This document shows positions 26,709 to 36,056 of a stretch of DNA of 64,000 nt, in pieces. The translations under genes and the position numbers were made by a program. This DNA is from Halocatena halophila (GTDB lineage Archaea > Halobacteriota > Halobacteria > Halobacteriales > Haloarculaceae), in assembly GCA_027563145.1 (NCBI GenBank), contig CP071306.1, positions 124,001 through 188,000 of the forward strand, read 5' to 3'. Below the pieces are notes generated by a model. The model did not search any database, was not told where the DNA came from, and saw only the letters and a program-made list of their open reading frames with translations. Every line of letters starts with the position of its first letter. Position 1 is the first letter of the stretch.

Positions 26709-27911
26709 ATGAAAGACCCATTCGAAGGTATCACCGAACAGTTATTTGAGAACAAGCACGTTCTTGAGGAGGACTACGATCCCGAAACGATTCTCGAACG
26801 AGAAGCGGAGATTGAGGCCTACCGGAACGCCCTGAAAGACATTCTGTTCGGCCGCACCCCCTCAAACATCTTCATCTACGGAAAAACGGGTGTGGGAAAG
26901 ACGGCTGTGACCCGATTCATGATGGATGCGCTGCAAACCCAGGTCGAAGGGCGTACGGCGGCAGATCGGCTCACAGTGCTGTTTCACAACTGTAACAACG
27001 ACTCGGCGTACGGCACCCTTCGTGCGTTCATCAACACGCTCAGGTCACCGTCTGAGCCTACATTTCCGAAAAAAGGACTCTCGACCAGTGACGCCCTTGA
27101 GGAGTTCTATGCGCTCCTCGACGAACGAGGTGGAACGTTTCTTTTAGTACTCGATGAGATCGACCACCTTGCGAAAGTGAACTCATTGCTCTATGAGATT
27201 CCCCGCGCACGCTCGAATGGTAATCTCAAACGAGCGAAGATTGGTGTGATCGGCATTTCCAACAACTACCGGTTTAGAGACAGCCTGAGCCCGAAAGTAA
27301 AGGGAACGCTGATGGAAAAAGAACTCTCGTTTTCTCCCTACGATGCCGACGAACTCCGGACAATCCTCTCTCACCGTGCCGAGAAAGCATTCATCGAAGG
27401 TGGATACAAACAGAGTGCGATTGCACTCTGTGCAGCTAAGGCCGCTCAGGACACCGGAAGCGCCAGACAAGCGCTCGATCTGTTGAGCACTGGCGGCGAT
27501 ATCGCCGAAGATCGTGGTGAGGACATCGTGACGGATGAGCACATTCGAGACGCAGAAACCCGCGTCCAGCGCGGACGAGTCCGGAATAAAATACAGGATC
27601 AAACACCCCACGGACAACTCATTCTCGAGGCAATCGCCAGACTCGAAGCGAACGAGAAGACACCCGTTCGATCGAAAACAATTCAATCGACGTACGAACG
27701 GGTTGCAAACCGCTGGCAGACCGAACCACTGTCGTCGCTGCGTAGCGTCCAGGACCACCTCTCGGAGCTGAAAATGCTTGGATTTCTCTCTCGGACGGAA
27801 CGAAACGATGGCCGGGCCGGGGGTGCCTACTACGAGTACGAACTCGCAATGGACGCAAACGCAGTCTTTACTGCACGCAAGGAAATCGAACACGAGGAGC
27901 CGACCACCTGA
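26709..27911 (+). CDS. orc1/cdc6: Orc1/Cdc6 replication initiator
   Basis: 400 residues. AAA+ ATPase: Walker A IYGKTGVGKTAVTRF (about 56-70), Walker B TFLLVLDEIDHL, sensor 1 VIGISNNYRFRDS, and sensor-2-type GSARQALDLLSTGGD. C-terminal winged helix (about 300-390: LRSVQDHLSELKMLGFLSR). It binds ORB repeats and loads MCM. It lies next to its likely binding sites at 26448-26656, and an ATTATATAC box at about 26666 could drive it. Haloarchaea carry many paralogues, each usually dedicated to its own origin. Confidence 0.95.
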   Translation: MKDPFEGITEQLFENKHVLEEDYDPETILEREAEIEAYRNALKDILFGRTPSNIFIYGKTGVGKTAVTRFMMDALQTQVEGRTAADRLTVLFHNCNNDSAYGTLRAFINTLRSPSEPTFPKKGLSTSDALEEFYALLDERGGTFLLVLDEIDHLAKVNSLLYEIPRARSNGNLKRAKIGVIGISNNYRFRDSLSPKVKGTLMEKELSFSPYDADELRTILSHRAEKAFIEGGYKQSAIALCAAKAAQDTGSARQALDLLSTGGDIAEDRGEDIVTDEHIRDAETRVQRGRVRNKIQDQTPHGQLILEAIARLEANEKTPVRSKTIQSTYERVANRWQTEPLSSLRSVQDHLSELKMLGFLSRTERNDGRAGGAYYEYELAMDANAVFTARKEIEHEEPTT

Positions 27912-28246
27912 TATTACCACACAAAATAACAAAAACATTTACTAACAGTTTTATCAGACAGGGTCAAAGAAAATTTGATACTAACCCTGTATTCTCGCCG
28001 TCTGCGGGATGATCGTTGCCGAACTTATCTTAATATGACTTTCTAAATTTAAGATAATTTCTCCAAAGTGAGTATAAATAACTGGAATATGATTTAGGAA
28101 CATGCTTATAACTGTAAACTCCGTTCGTGTATACAAGGAAACCGGACGGTAGATGTGATAGAAGGTTGAAGGATCGGTGATGGTACATGACGTGGTGTTG
28201 GCGTTGATACGGTGTGTGTCCGTCCGGTCGCCACCAACGAGACGCC
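27912..28246. other. Intergenic, no gene seen
   Basis: AT-rich 335-bp stretch after orc1/cdc6. No plausible open frame and no further copies of the ORB-like repeat were seen. It may hold the orc1/cdc6 terminator and the promoter of the 48-residue gene. Confidence 0.4.
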
Positions 28247-28393
28247 ATGGAAGAAAAGACTCACGCACGGACGGACGGTCGCTACGAGAACTATGGTCGC
28301 TTCGAAACACGTGAAGGCCTGCTCGTCGTGTACGAACACGACAACCCCAACGCGTGGATTCGCTCAGACGAGATCTCCCAACTGGAGGAGTAG
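28247..28393 (+). CDS. 48-residue haloarchaeal microprotein (DUF7331-like)
   Basis: Starts MEEKTHARTDGRYENYGRF and ends ...WIRSDEISQLEE. Highly charged, with YENYGRFETREGLLVVYEHD, then a WIRSD motif. From memory this matches a small conserved haloarchaeal family (DUF7331); I could not check. Function unknown. Convergent with the FAH-family gene. Confidence 0.75.
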   Translation: MEEKTHARTDGRYENYGRFETREGLLVVYEHDNPNAWIRSDEISQLEE

Positions 28394-28485
28394 GCGACGA
28401 GCGCTCTGGGCGCGGGCACTCGACACAACCGACGGTATGCGAACGGTTCGTGGTCGAAGCAGCCGTACGAACCGAACACAAAGAG

Positions 28486-29205
28486 CTACTTTTCGGGGGC
28501 GACGACCCTGTTGGTCAGTGTGCCGATCCCGTCGTATTGAATCCGAACTTCATTCGTTGGCTCTAGGAGGCCAGGATTTGCTGGACTCCCAAACGAAATA
28601 ACGTCTCCAGGAGTGAATGTAAATCTTTCTGATAAGAATTCAATGATGGTTCGTGGATCGATGAACATGTTTTCGGTGGAGTCTGCCTGTCGTCGTTCAT
28701 CATCGACGTGCGTTTCCATCTCGATGGAATCCGGCTCGATCGCCGTTTCGAGCCAGGGGCCGATCGGTGCGGATCCGTCGAACGCTTTTCGCGCGGTTCG
28801 CCGTGGCTGATCAAGCGCGTCGAGATCGTTGAGGATGGTGTAGCCACGAACGATTGAATCGACCTCTGATCGTGAGACGTTCGAACAGGGTTTGTCGATC
28901 ACGGCTGCAAGTTCGCCGGCATAGGTCAGTTCGTCGGTGAACGACGGATAGACGATTGGTTCACCAGGTGCACGGACCGCAGTAGGTGGCTTGATGAAAA
29001 AATCCGGTTCGTCGGGAATGTCGTAGTCCATCTGCTCGACTTTTTCGCCAAAATTACGGCCAACGCAGTAGATCGCCGACGGATCACACGGTGCGCGGAG
29101 ACGATACGCCGACGGTTCGTACTCTTGATCGTCTGTGATGACGGTTCCGTCGTCGTACTCACCCCAGTGGATTCCATCGTCCGTTTCGATGCGCGCGAGC
29201 TTCAT
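28486..29205 (-). CDS. Fumarylacetoacetate hydrolase-family protein
   Basis: 239 residues from ATG 29205 (MKLARIETDDGIH). FAH fold with YCVGRNFGEKVEQMD (GRNY-like substrate loop), PDFFIKPPTAV, YAGELAAVIDKPC with the metal-ligand glutamate, and GDVISFGSPANPG near the C-terminus. The family hydrolyses or isomerises acylpyruvates and other 2-oxo acids; the substrate here is unknown. Possible alternative starts lie up to 63 bp upstream. Confidence 0.88.
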   Translation of the reverse strand: MKLARIETDDGIHWGEYDDGTVITDDQEYEPSAYRLRAPCDPSAIYCVGRNFGEKVEQMDYDIPDEPDFFIKPPTAVRAPGEPIVYPSFTDELTYAGELAAVIDKPCSNVSRSEVDSIVRGYTILNDLDALDQPRRTARKAFDGSAPIGPWLETAIEPDSIEMETHVDDERRQADSTENMFIDPRTIIEFLSERFTFTPGDVISFGSPANPGLLEPTNEVRIQYDGIGTLTNRVVAPEK

Positions 29206-29346
29206 ACCCGGTCGTTCGGCGACCGTCGGAAAACAGTTGTCATTCATATTCATAGTCGGTCTGGTCAAACGGGCCTGTAACCCAGTTGGAGCTACTTCTA
29301 TGGCTGAAAAACGCCTATCCCGGATTCGGCCGTGGGTTCACCAGAG

Positions 29347-30090
29347 ATGTCTCGTCGAACCTACACGCGGCGGCGGCTGTTATCGTCAGTAGCCCCTGGA
29401 GTTATCGGGATGCAATCACTACAGCATACGGCTGGGAGTCAAGCATCAACGGCGGGGATACAGACGGTCTCTCAAGGCTCGACGACGGAGCTGTTGGACA
29501 GTCCGACGGGCTGGGCAAACGGGACCACGAACGCGACTGGGGTAACGATCGAACAGGCGACCGATACCCAGACGAATCGAGCAACCGTGGATACGCTCGC
29601 GCCGGTCGAGTCCAGTGGCACGTTCACCCAGATGGCACTGTTGGGTGGTCGGTTTTCCGTTGGGGACTGTCAGTCCACAACGGTGTCCACGACGATAACC
29701 GGACAGATTAACGGCGTCGCACAGGCCGGTAAAGAATCCCCAACGGAGGTTGCAATTCGGTACGGTATGGGTCCTCGTGAGAAAATCCGGAACGCACTCA
29801 TGTCGCTTGAGGATGGCTCGGCGTTCGAGGCGGTGGCGACAGAACGTACGTTCCAGAAATTGCACGTCACGGACAGCACACTACGCGTCGTTTCTGACCC
29901 GATGGAGGTAACGCTCTCCGGTTCGGTCTCCTGTGAGACCACACAGGTGGCCTACGTTCGGCTTGTGGTGTCCGGAACGGTGGATGCAACCAACACGGTG
30001 GGTATCGATTTTGGACCAGGCGATCCAACACTCTCGACGGCGACTACTGGGCTCACGCTCGATAGCGTGTCGCTATCAGTTGAGAACTAA
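29347..30090 (+). CDS. Tat-exported protein of unknown function
   Basis: 247 residues from ATG 29347. The N-terminus MSRRTYTRRRLLSSVAPGVI has a twin-arginine signal. The mature part is Thr/Ser-rich and beta-rich with two paired cysteine sites (GDCQSTTV, VSCETTQV) and a C-terminal repeated-strand pattern (VGIDFGPGDPTLSTATTGL). No lipobox. Family unknown. Confidence 0.65.
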   Translation: MSRRTYTRRRLLSSVAPGVIGMQSLQHTAGSQASTAGIQTVSQGSTTELLDSPTGWANGTTNATGVTIEQATDTQTNRATVDTLAPVESSGTFTQMALLGGRFSVGDCQSTTVSTTITGQINGVAQAGKESPTEVAIRYGMGPREKIRNALMSLEDGSAFEAVATERTFQKLHVTDSTLRVVSDPMEVTLSGSVSCETTQVAYVRLVVSGTVDATNTVGIDFGPGDPTLSTATTGLTLDSVSLSVEN

Positions 30091-30295
30091 CCACACAGAA
30101 ACTGTCGCCCGAGACACTAACGACCGGCCTCATCCTCTGGCTGTGTGCCACGTCGGCCGGGAAACCCTCGTGTCGGGCGTCTGTCGCGTGCCTGGGTTCG
30201 CCGCGCTGTCATCGCATCCCAATGGGATACACTCGGGCGGGGACTAATGGCACGCAACTGGAGTAAGAGCGCCACAGGTTAGACGGTTTCGAACG

Positions 30296-31720
30296 TCAGT
30301 ACTGATCATACACCCGGTCACGGAGTGTCGGCTCAGCCTGTCGTCGCACCAGGTAGAGTCCCGTGAGCACGGACGGAAGCACGAATATCCGAACGAGGAG
30401 ATCGCCCTGGGTGACCACGTGCTTTATGATGGGGAGCACCACCTGATGGTGGTCAAAGAGCACCATCCAGCCCAGAAGGGCGAACGGAACGACGACGAGA
30501 ACGTTCCAGATTCCTGGTCGGACTCGGTATCCGTGCTCGTATCGGTCTCGCCACGGCGCGGTCGTGAGCCGGAAGGCCATCGAGCCAACGCTCCAGAGCA
30601 GACAGCAACTCACGACGAGTCCGATCAGGAAGTTCACCAGCAGCCCAATCCGAAGCGGACCAACTTCGATGGGTGCAATCCATGGCGTTGCCGTGAGTGA
30701 CTCCCATCCGACGATCGTAGCGGTCGTATCAGTGATCCCCGTGAGTGTAATCCAGCCGGCCGTCGTGAACAACAGGCCGCCAGCCAACACAGCCCCCATA
30801 GCGACGCCAACGCCGGTCGTATGGTTTGCGACGGAGTCGGTCCCTCCAACGACCGAGCGGAGGCCGTTCGCAAAGGTTGCGGGCACCAGTACGAAAAACA
30901 CCAGTGCAATCGCAACCGTTAGGACTGCAAACTCGAGGCCCCCGTCCGTCGGTCCCATGAATGGATCGGCCCCGAGCAAACAGAGTCCAACAAGGTTCGC
31001 GGCGACGATCGGCCAGAGTCGTGGTCTGCCAGCTGGCTTATAGCGCTCGCGGTGACGTGCCCCAACGCGGAACAACGGCGAAAACAGCTCGTAACCGATG
31101 TAGCTGCTTACGAACGCGCCAAATAGCAGCCATAACTCGGTCGTTGTATCGAGTGGCGACCCGTTCAGTAGTGGAAACAACACAATCCCACCGACAAATA
31201 GAACCGTTGCAACGGCAATCCGGATGACAGTCGGCGACTGGTGATCTGAGGTGTCCGTCCAGTCGATCCACTCAAACGCGGTTGATGGGTGGGTGATCGT
31301 TCGTGCAAACCCACTAGCACCGGCTTTGAGTCGGCCAAGCGCCCATTCGAGTTGCTCTCGAACGGTCGGATCGATGCGTTCGGTGCTTGCCGTCTGTTCT
31401 CGTTCGTGTCGCTCGGTTTTTGTCCACCGATTGGCTCGCGTCCGCGTCCACCATCGTCGCTGGGATCGGCGGTGTGAGCCGACATCGGAGTCCGGGCTCG
31501 CTCTGGCCTGCTGTTGGTGGCTGGCTTCCGAGTTCGACTGTGGTGATCGATCGAGCAGCGCCTCCTTTGCCTCCTGAATCCGAATGATCTTCTCTCGTGC
31601 ATCCGGTGCGTCGCTCACATCCGGATGGTGTCGTTTGACCTGCTGTCGGTACGCCTGACGAATCTCCGAAGGAGTGGCGTCCTGGCTTACACCGAGCAGA
31701 TCGTGATACGACTCAGACAT
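30296..31720 (-). CDS. Membrane-embedded J-domain protein, copy 2
   Basis: 474 residues. J domain at residues about 1-60 with HPD in KRHHPDVSDA. Residues about 65-125 are a polar Arg/Ser/Gln-rich linker. The rest has about eight hydrophobic segments. It is a paralogue of the protein at 1861-3207: shared landmarks are PTVIRIAV (PTVVRLAV there), RYEHGYRVRPGIWNV (RYQHGFSIRPAGWNL), and GLYLVRRQAE (GLYILRRKFE). It follows its Hsp70 by 48 bp. Sequence divergence between the two copies, despite identical layout, indicates an old duplication with separate roles. Confidence 0.85.
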   Translation of the reverse strand: MSESYHDLLGVSQDATPSEIRQAYRQQVKRHHPDVSDAPDAREKIIRIQEAKEALLDRSPQSNSEASHQQQARASPDSDVGSHRRSQRRWWTRTRANRWTKTERHEREQTASTERIDPTVREQLEWALGRLKAGASGFARTITHPSTAFEWIDWTDTSDHQSPTVIRIAVATVLFVGGIVLFPLLNGSPLDTTTELWLLFGAFVSSYIGYELFSPLFRVGARHRERYKPAGRPRLWPIVAANLVGLCLLGADPFMGPTDGGLEFAVLTVAIALVFFVLVPATFANGLRSVVGGTDSVANHTTGVGVAMGAVLAGGLLFTTAGWITLTGITDTTATIVGWESLTATPWIAPIEVGPLRIGLLVNFLIGLVVSCCLLWSVGSMAFRLTTAPWRDRYEHGYRVRPGIWNVLVVVPFALLGWMVLFDHHQVVLPIIKHVVTQGDLLVRIFVLPSVLTGLYLVRRQAEPTLRDRVYDQY

Positions 31721-31768
31721 ATGCTTTCGTGTCGTGGTAGCGGTCGGCTTCGAAACACAGACTCCACA

Positions 31769-33337
31769 TCATCGGATGGGTGGCAGATTTTGTTGCATGA
31801 CCGTGAGTTCGTCGTCAGTGAATCCGAAGACTGGCTGTATTTCGATCTCATCGCCGACATCGTGGTCAACGTCCCGAGCGTGTACGTTCAAGATTCCATT
31901 CTCATCCAGTATAAATGTGACTTCGATGGTCGGTTCTCCGGCCGGCCGTTCGAGTAGCGGTCCGAGCTCGAACGAGTCGAGCAGTTCGTTCTCCTCGATA
32001 CGGGAGTTGTCGCCCTGATACACCTGAATCTCGATTTCGGACTGATACTCTCGAGCGGTCGTCGTAACGTACGATTCGCGCGCCGGGATCGGCGTGTTTC
32101 GCTCGATTACGACGTGGTAGTACGGTTCATACGTTTCCTGGTCGATCAACACCACACCGAATGGCTGTGGTGTCACATCGAGCATCACGACCGTGTCACT
32201 CGGAGAGGGAAGGTGCTGTGCGTTCTGTCGTGGGTGGCGCTCACCTCCGTGTTCGAGTTCGCCGTCGAGTATTGCTGCCTGTGCTGCAGCACCGATCGCG
32301 ACGGCCTCATCGGGATTGATCCGTTTCGATGGCGTGACGCCAAATCGGTCGGTAAGTCGGCGTCTAACCTGTCCCATTCTCGTTGCGCCGCCGACCAGCA
32401 GGATTTCGTCGATATCCTGTGGCCGATAGCCGGTCTCAACGAATAAGCGTTCAACCCGATCAATGGTCGTCTCGAGAAGATCGCTCGTCAGCTCGTCGAA
32501 TCGTTGACGATCGATCGGGATCTCCACATCTGTTGTCCCTTCGTCGTGTTCGAGAAACGGAATTGAAATCGTTGTCGACCGTCTGCTCGAAAGCTCGTGT
32601 TTTGCGGTTTTGACCGCGTCAAACAGCCTGGACTCGAGCTGTGGTGAGTCCGTGACGGATACGTCGTACTCACGTTCGATTCGATCCTCGAGCCACTCGA
32701 CCACCAGTGCGTCCCAGTCGTTTCCTCCCAGTCTCGTGTCGCCGTTCGTGGCAACGACTTCGAACAATCCATCGGTGATATCGATCAGAGAGCTATCGAA
32801 CGTTCCACCACCCAGATCATACACCAGCACGGTCGCGTCGTCGGCCCATTGCAGCCCGTACGCGAGACACGCCGCGGTCGGTTCGCTGATGATCCGCTCG
32901 ACGGTGAGCCCAGCCATCGCCCCGGCGTGCTTTGTGGCCTGTCGCTGTCTGTCGTTGAAATACGCCGGTACAGTGATGACCACATCGTCGATCGACTCCT
33001 GCAAATAGGCTTCGCCGTCGTGCTTGAGCTTCTTTAAGATCAGTCCGGCGAGTTCCTCGGGAGTGAACGCACAGTCGCGTGGACCGAGCAGAATCACCTC
33101 ATCAGAGCCCATGAACCGTTTGATCGCGAACACCGTTCTATCAGGGTGTGAAACGGCCTGCTTTTTGGCCTGTCGCCCGACGAGCGCCTGCTCTGTGGCT
33201 TCGTCGAACGCCACGACTGATGGTGTTGTCCGATCGCCGGTATCGCCGGGAAGGATCTCGATGTCACCCGCCTCGGCGTGGGCAATCGCGCTATTCGTCG
33301 TCCCCAGATCGATCCCAATGGTTGGTGTCTCACTCAT
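31769..33337 (-). CDS. Short Hsp70-family chaperone (HscC-like), copy 2
   Basis: 522 residues from ATG 33337 (MSETPTIGIDLGTTNS). The ATPase domain is complete: IGIDLGTTNSAIA, VYDLGGGTFDSSLID, EILLVGGATRMGQV. A beta substrate-binding domain follows (PIPARESYVTTTA, LLERPAGEPTIEVTF). It ends at DELTVMQQNLPPIR without a helical lid, as in copy 1. It is upstream of the paired membrane J gene. No GrpE is linked, so nucleotide exchange may be intrinsic or supplied elsewhere (inference). Confidence 0.92.
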   Translation of the reverse strand: MSETPTIGIDLGTTNSAIAHAEAGDIEILPGDTGDRTTPSVVAFDEATEQALVGRQAKKQAVSHPDRTVFAIKRFMGSDEVILLGPRDCAFTPEELAGLILKKLKHDGEAYLQESIDDVVITVPAYFNDRQRQATKHAGAMAGLTVERIISEPTAACLAYGLQWADDATVLVYDLGGGTFDSSLIDITDGLFEVVATNGDTRLGGNDWDALVVEWLEDRIEREYDVSVTDSPQLESRLFDAVKTAKHELSSRRSTTISIPFLEHDEGTTDVEIPIDRQRFDELTSDLLETTIDRVERLFVETGYRPQDIDEILLVGGATRMGQVRRRLTDRFGVTPSKRINPDEAVAIGAAAQAAILDGELEHGGERHPRQNAQHLPSPSDTVVMLDVTPQPFGVVLIDQETYEPYYHVVIERNTPIPARESYVTTTAREYQSEIEIQVYQGDNSRIEENELLDSFELGPLLERPAGEPTIEVTFILDENGILNVHARDVDHDVGDEIEIQPVFGFTDDELTVMQQNLPPIR

Positions 33338-33487
33338 GGCCGCTGTGACCGCTGTGTTCGTCAGTAAACCGCTCACTAAGATACATCCCAGTTGCTCCTC
33401 GCGTCACTATGGAATACCGGTGACTCCGTAATGAATGTTGGTTTATTTGAATCCACCGATAGATGATGGATTGAGAGGTGTTCCGTT

Positions 33488-34372
33488 CTACTCTTCGAAC
33501 GAATCGACGATATCGCCGACACATCCCTGATCGGGCTTGTAGTAGACACAGTGGCCGTTTACGTCGTCCGACACGTCGTGATCGGCGTAGTTCGTTGGCG
33601 TTGTCGCATCCGATGGAGCGCCATAAGCACCCACTGCTTCGGTTCCCAGTTCTCCGAGCTGGTAGATATAATCGAGAATGGCGTCTCCCTCGCTGAAGAA
33701 GTTGTCCACCCTTCTTGCACCGTTCGTTATCGCTGTGGCGAACTCCCCGTCTGTGGTCACCGCAGAACGAGGGATTGCACCGCCAATCATCGCAAACGAC
33801 TCGATCGGTTCATTTCCGTTTTTCACGACGAGCTCGTCGAGACAGCCCAGTCCAGTTCTCGCGCCCAGTGAATGGCCCACCATTCGAATCGTGACGTCTG
33901 GATAGCGCTCTCGATAGTCTTCCACCCAGCTGGCGAATGCCCGGCCATCGTCTTCTGCGTCGCCTTTCACTCCCCACCAGTTGATGTTGTTCGAGGGATA
34001 GGCAAACGTGATCGTGGGGTGGTCATACGCCTGCTGTCTGAGTGCCGTTTCGAGCGTATATCCCTGTCCTGCTCCACGACCGGTGAACAGCTCGAGCCAG
34101 CCGTGAATGTAAATCACGACTTCACCGGGAGAATCCGGAAACGTACCGTGTTGAACGAATCCAGCTCCGCCACCGAACAGCCCTTCGTCCTTTTCGACGA
34201 CCGGATACGAATCAGGTGGTGACTCTGCAGAGAGACACTCAAGCTCGCCGAGATTTCCGGCCATGAACGAACTGGTCCCCGACAACGCAGTTGAGCCGAC
34301 TGCCATACTCCGCAACACTGAACGACGGTCCACGGTGGTCTCTTCCCCTTGGCCCTCGCCTTTCCGTCCCAT
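33488..34372 (-). CDS. Tat-exported alpha/beta hydrolase (lipase-like)
   Basis: 294 residues. Twin-arginine signal at VDRRSVLRSMAVGSTAL, after a basic, Gly/Glu-rich N-tail. Hydrolase core: VVIYIHGWLELFTG (oxyanion region) and the nucleophile elbow MVGHSLGARTGL (Ser in GHSLG). A late DH in NYADHDVSDDVNGHC supplies a plausible catalytic His. Acts outside the membrane, probably on esters or lipids; substrate unknown. Confidence 0.82.
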   Translation of the reverse strand: MGRKGEGQGEETTVDRRSVLRSMAVGSTALSGTSSFMAGNLGELECLSAESPPDSYPVVEKDEGLFGGGAGFVQHGTFPDSPGEVVIYIHGWLELFTGRGAGQGYTLETALRQQAYDHPTITFAYPSNNINWWGVKGDAEDDGRAFASWVEDYRERYPDVTIRMVGHSLGARTGLGCLDELVVKNGNEPIESFAMIGGAIPRSAVTTDGEFATAITNGARRVDNFFSEGDAILDYIYQLGELGTEAVGAYGAPSDATTPTNYADHDVSDDVNGHCVYYKPDQGCVGDIVDSFEE

Positions 34373-34483
34373 GACAGCTTGTGACTAGGTAGTCACTATC
34401 TTGGTCGTTACTCAGTGCATTTCTTGTTATTTATATTGGGTTTTGATGGTGGTTGAAGTCTTCCGCTCAGCACGGACTGGCTT

Positions 34484-35836
34484 TCAGTGCTGATACTGGT
34501 CTTCGGAGAGTTGGACGTATCTGTGGTTTCGGTAGTTGAACTTCCGGTACTGGTAGCCACCAAGCAGTCGAATACCGTTCATTCCCGCGACGATCGCGTC
34601 GCGTTTATCGTACGCACCGTCGGTCATCATTCGATCGACGGTGCCAAGTGTTCGATCCCAGTCGTGGGGACCATGATCGCACACCAGTTCGGCAAGTGAG
34701 ACGTTGCGTCTGATTTCGTCGCCGATAGCCGCCTTCCATTCGTTGTTGTACGCCCTGAGGGTACCGAGTCCAGCCAGCCGGCCGGCGATCGAGCCGGTCC
34801 GAACCGCAACGTGATCGCCTCCCTCGTGGAACGCTGACGTTGTTCCCATTGCGCCGCCAACGACTGCAATTTTCGCTGCGGTCGGTGAGTCAATTGGCTT
34901 CGTCGAGGAGATTGGATACGTTTCGGTGCCGCCCCGTTTTCCACGGTCTTCGACGAGCGGAAAGTCGTTCTCGATGTCGTATTGGTCGCCGTATTCGCGT
35001 TCGAGGAGTCGTCTGATGTATGTTTTTCCTGCGGGAACGGTGTCGTCACTCGGTTTGAGAAGCCCATACTCGTCTCTGTCCTCGATCGAGTCCAGATCGA
35101 GTCCGATCGGCATCGTCAGTCCAACGCGTGCCACGCGGCCGTCGTTCGGAAACACCCACGGATAGGCAGTGTGGCCAGGGATCACACCCCACCAGAACTC
35201 CAGTAAGTCTTCGGTGAACAGCTCCTCGGGGAACTGTCTGTGTTCCTGGTAGGCAATATGATTCGCCGTCGGTGGTGCGAGCCGGTCGATTTCATCGTCG
35301 GGGAGCAATGAATCGAGCACCGGATTCGTCACGGTTCGCTGTGGACCATCAGCGAGGATAACATACTCTGCGGTGAGTTCGCTGCCATCGTGGAGGGTCA
35401 CCGTGTGGCCGTTCTGCGGGTCGACATCGACCGCTCTGACGCCGGTTCCGACACGATACGTTGCGCCGGCGTTCTCTGCCCGCTCGCGCAGCCAGTCGTC
35501 GAACCGCGCTCGATTGAATGTAAATCCGAAGTTCGGATAGCTGCTTTTGATGCCAGTCGAGCGCAGCGTCGTCGATTCGTTCGGGCCATAGAAGACGGTA
35601 CCGTTGAGTTCACGGCATTTGACCCACTCGGGAAACGGTTCGCCGAGATCCATGATCTCGGTCCAGTAATCGAGCATCCCTGCCGCGTCGGTCGAATCTG
35701 GGCCGGGTTCCTCTCGGTCAGCGCGAGGAACGCCCTTCTCGATGACGACGACCTCGGCGCCCTCGTTCGCTGCCGCCGTCCCTGCTGCGGTGCCGGCCGG
35801 ACCACCACCAACGACGGCCACATCCACTCGTTGCAT
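34484..35836 (-). CDS. Geranylgeranyl reductase-family flavoprotein
   Basis: 450 residues. FAD-binding N-terminus VDVAVVGGGPAGTAAGTAAA, Glu ribose contact in VVIEKG, and ADGPQRTVTNPVLD (second FAD-contact region). The C-terminal half has the AVVGGAMGTTSAFHEGGDHV flavin loop typical of the family. Members reduce isoprenoid chains of archaeal lipids or chlorophyll precursors; which pool this one serves is unknown. Close to, but not operonic with, the hydrolase gene. Confidence 0.85.
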   Translation of the reverse strand: MQRVDVAVVGGGPAGTAAGTAAANEGAEVVVIEKGVPRADREEPGPDSTDAAGMLDYWTEIMDLGEPFPEWVKCRELNGTVFYGPNESTTLRSTGIKSSYPNFGFTFNRARFDDWLRERAENAGATYRVGTGVRAVDVDPQNGHTVTLHDGSELTAEYVILADGPQRTVTNPVLDSLLPDDEIDRLAPPTANHIAYQEHRQFPEELFTEDLLEFWWGVIPGHTAYPWVFPNDGRVARVGLTMPIGLDLDSIEDRDEYGLLKPSDDTVPAGKTYIRRLLEREYGDQYDIENDFPLVEDRGKRGGTETYPISSTKPIDSPTAAKIAVVGGAMGTTSAFHEGGDHVAVRTGSIAGRLAGLGTLRAYNNEWKAAIGDEIRRNVSLAELVCDHGPHDWDRTLGTVDRMMTDGAYDKRDAIVAGMNGIRLLGGYQYRKFNYRNHRYVQLSEDQYQH

Positions 35837-36056
35837 AGGTTTAGTTGCTCACACCGAACGAGAAAACGCCTTCGCTCTGTGACTCAGTTCTGGTGGTGGG
35901 TCTCTTGTTGCGAGTCGGCTGTCGTGTCGGCTGTGATAATCCGCTATTGGAGCGTTGGATATGATGATCTATTCAGCGACGACCACCTCTGATCATACGT
36001 CAAACTGGAATTTTCGCTTGGAGAATCGCTTTCACTAGTCGTTCCGACGTCGGAGT

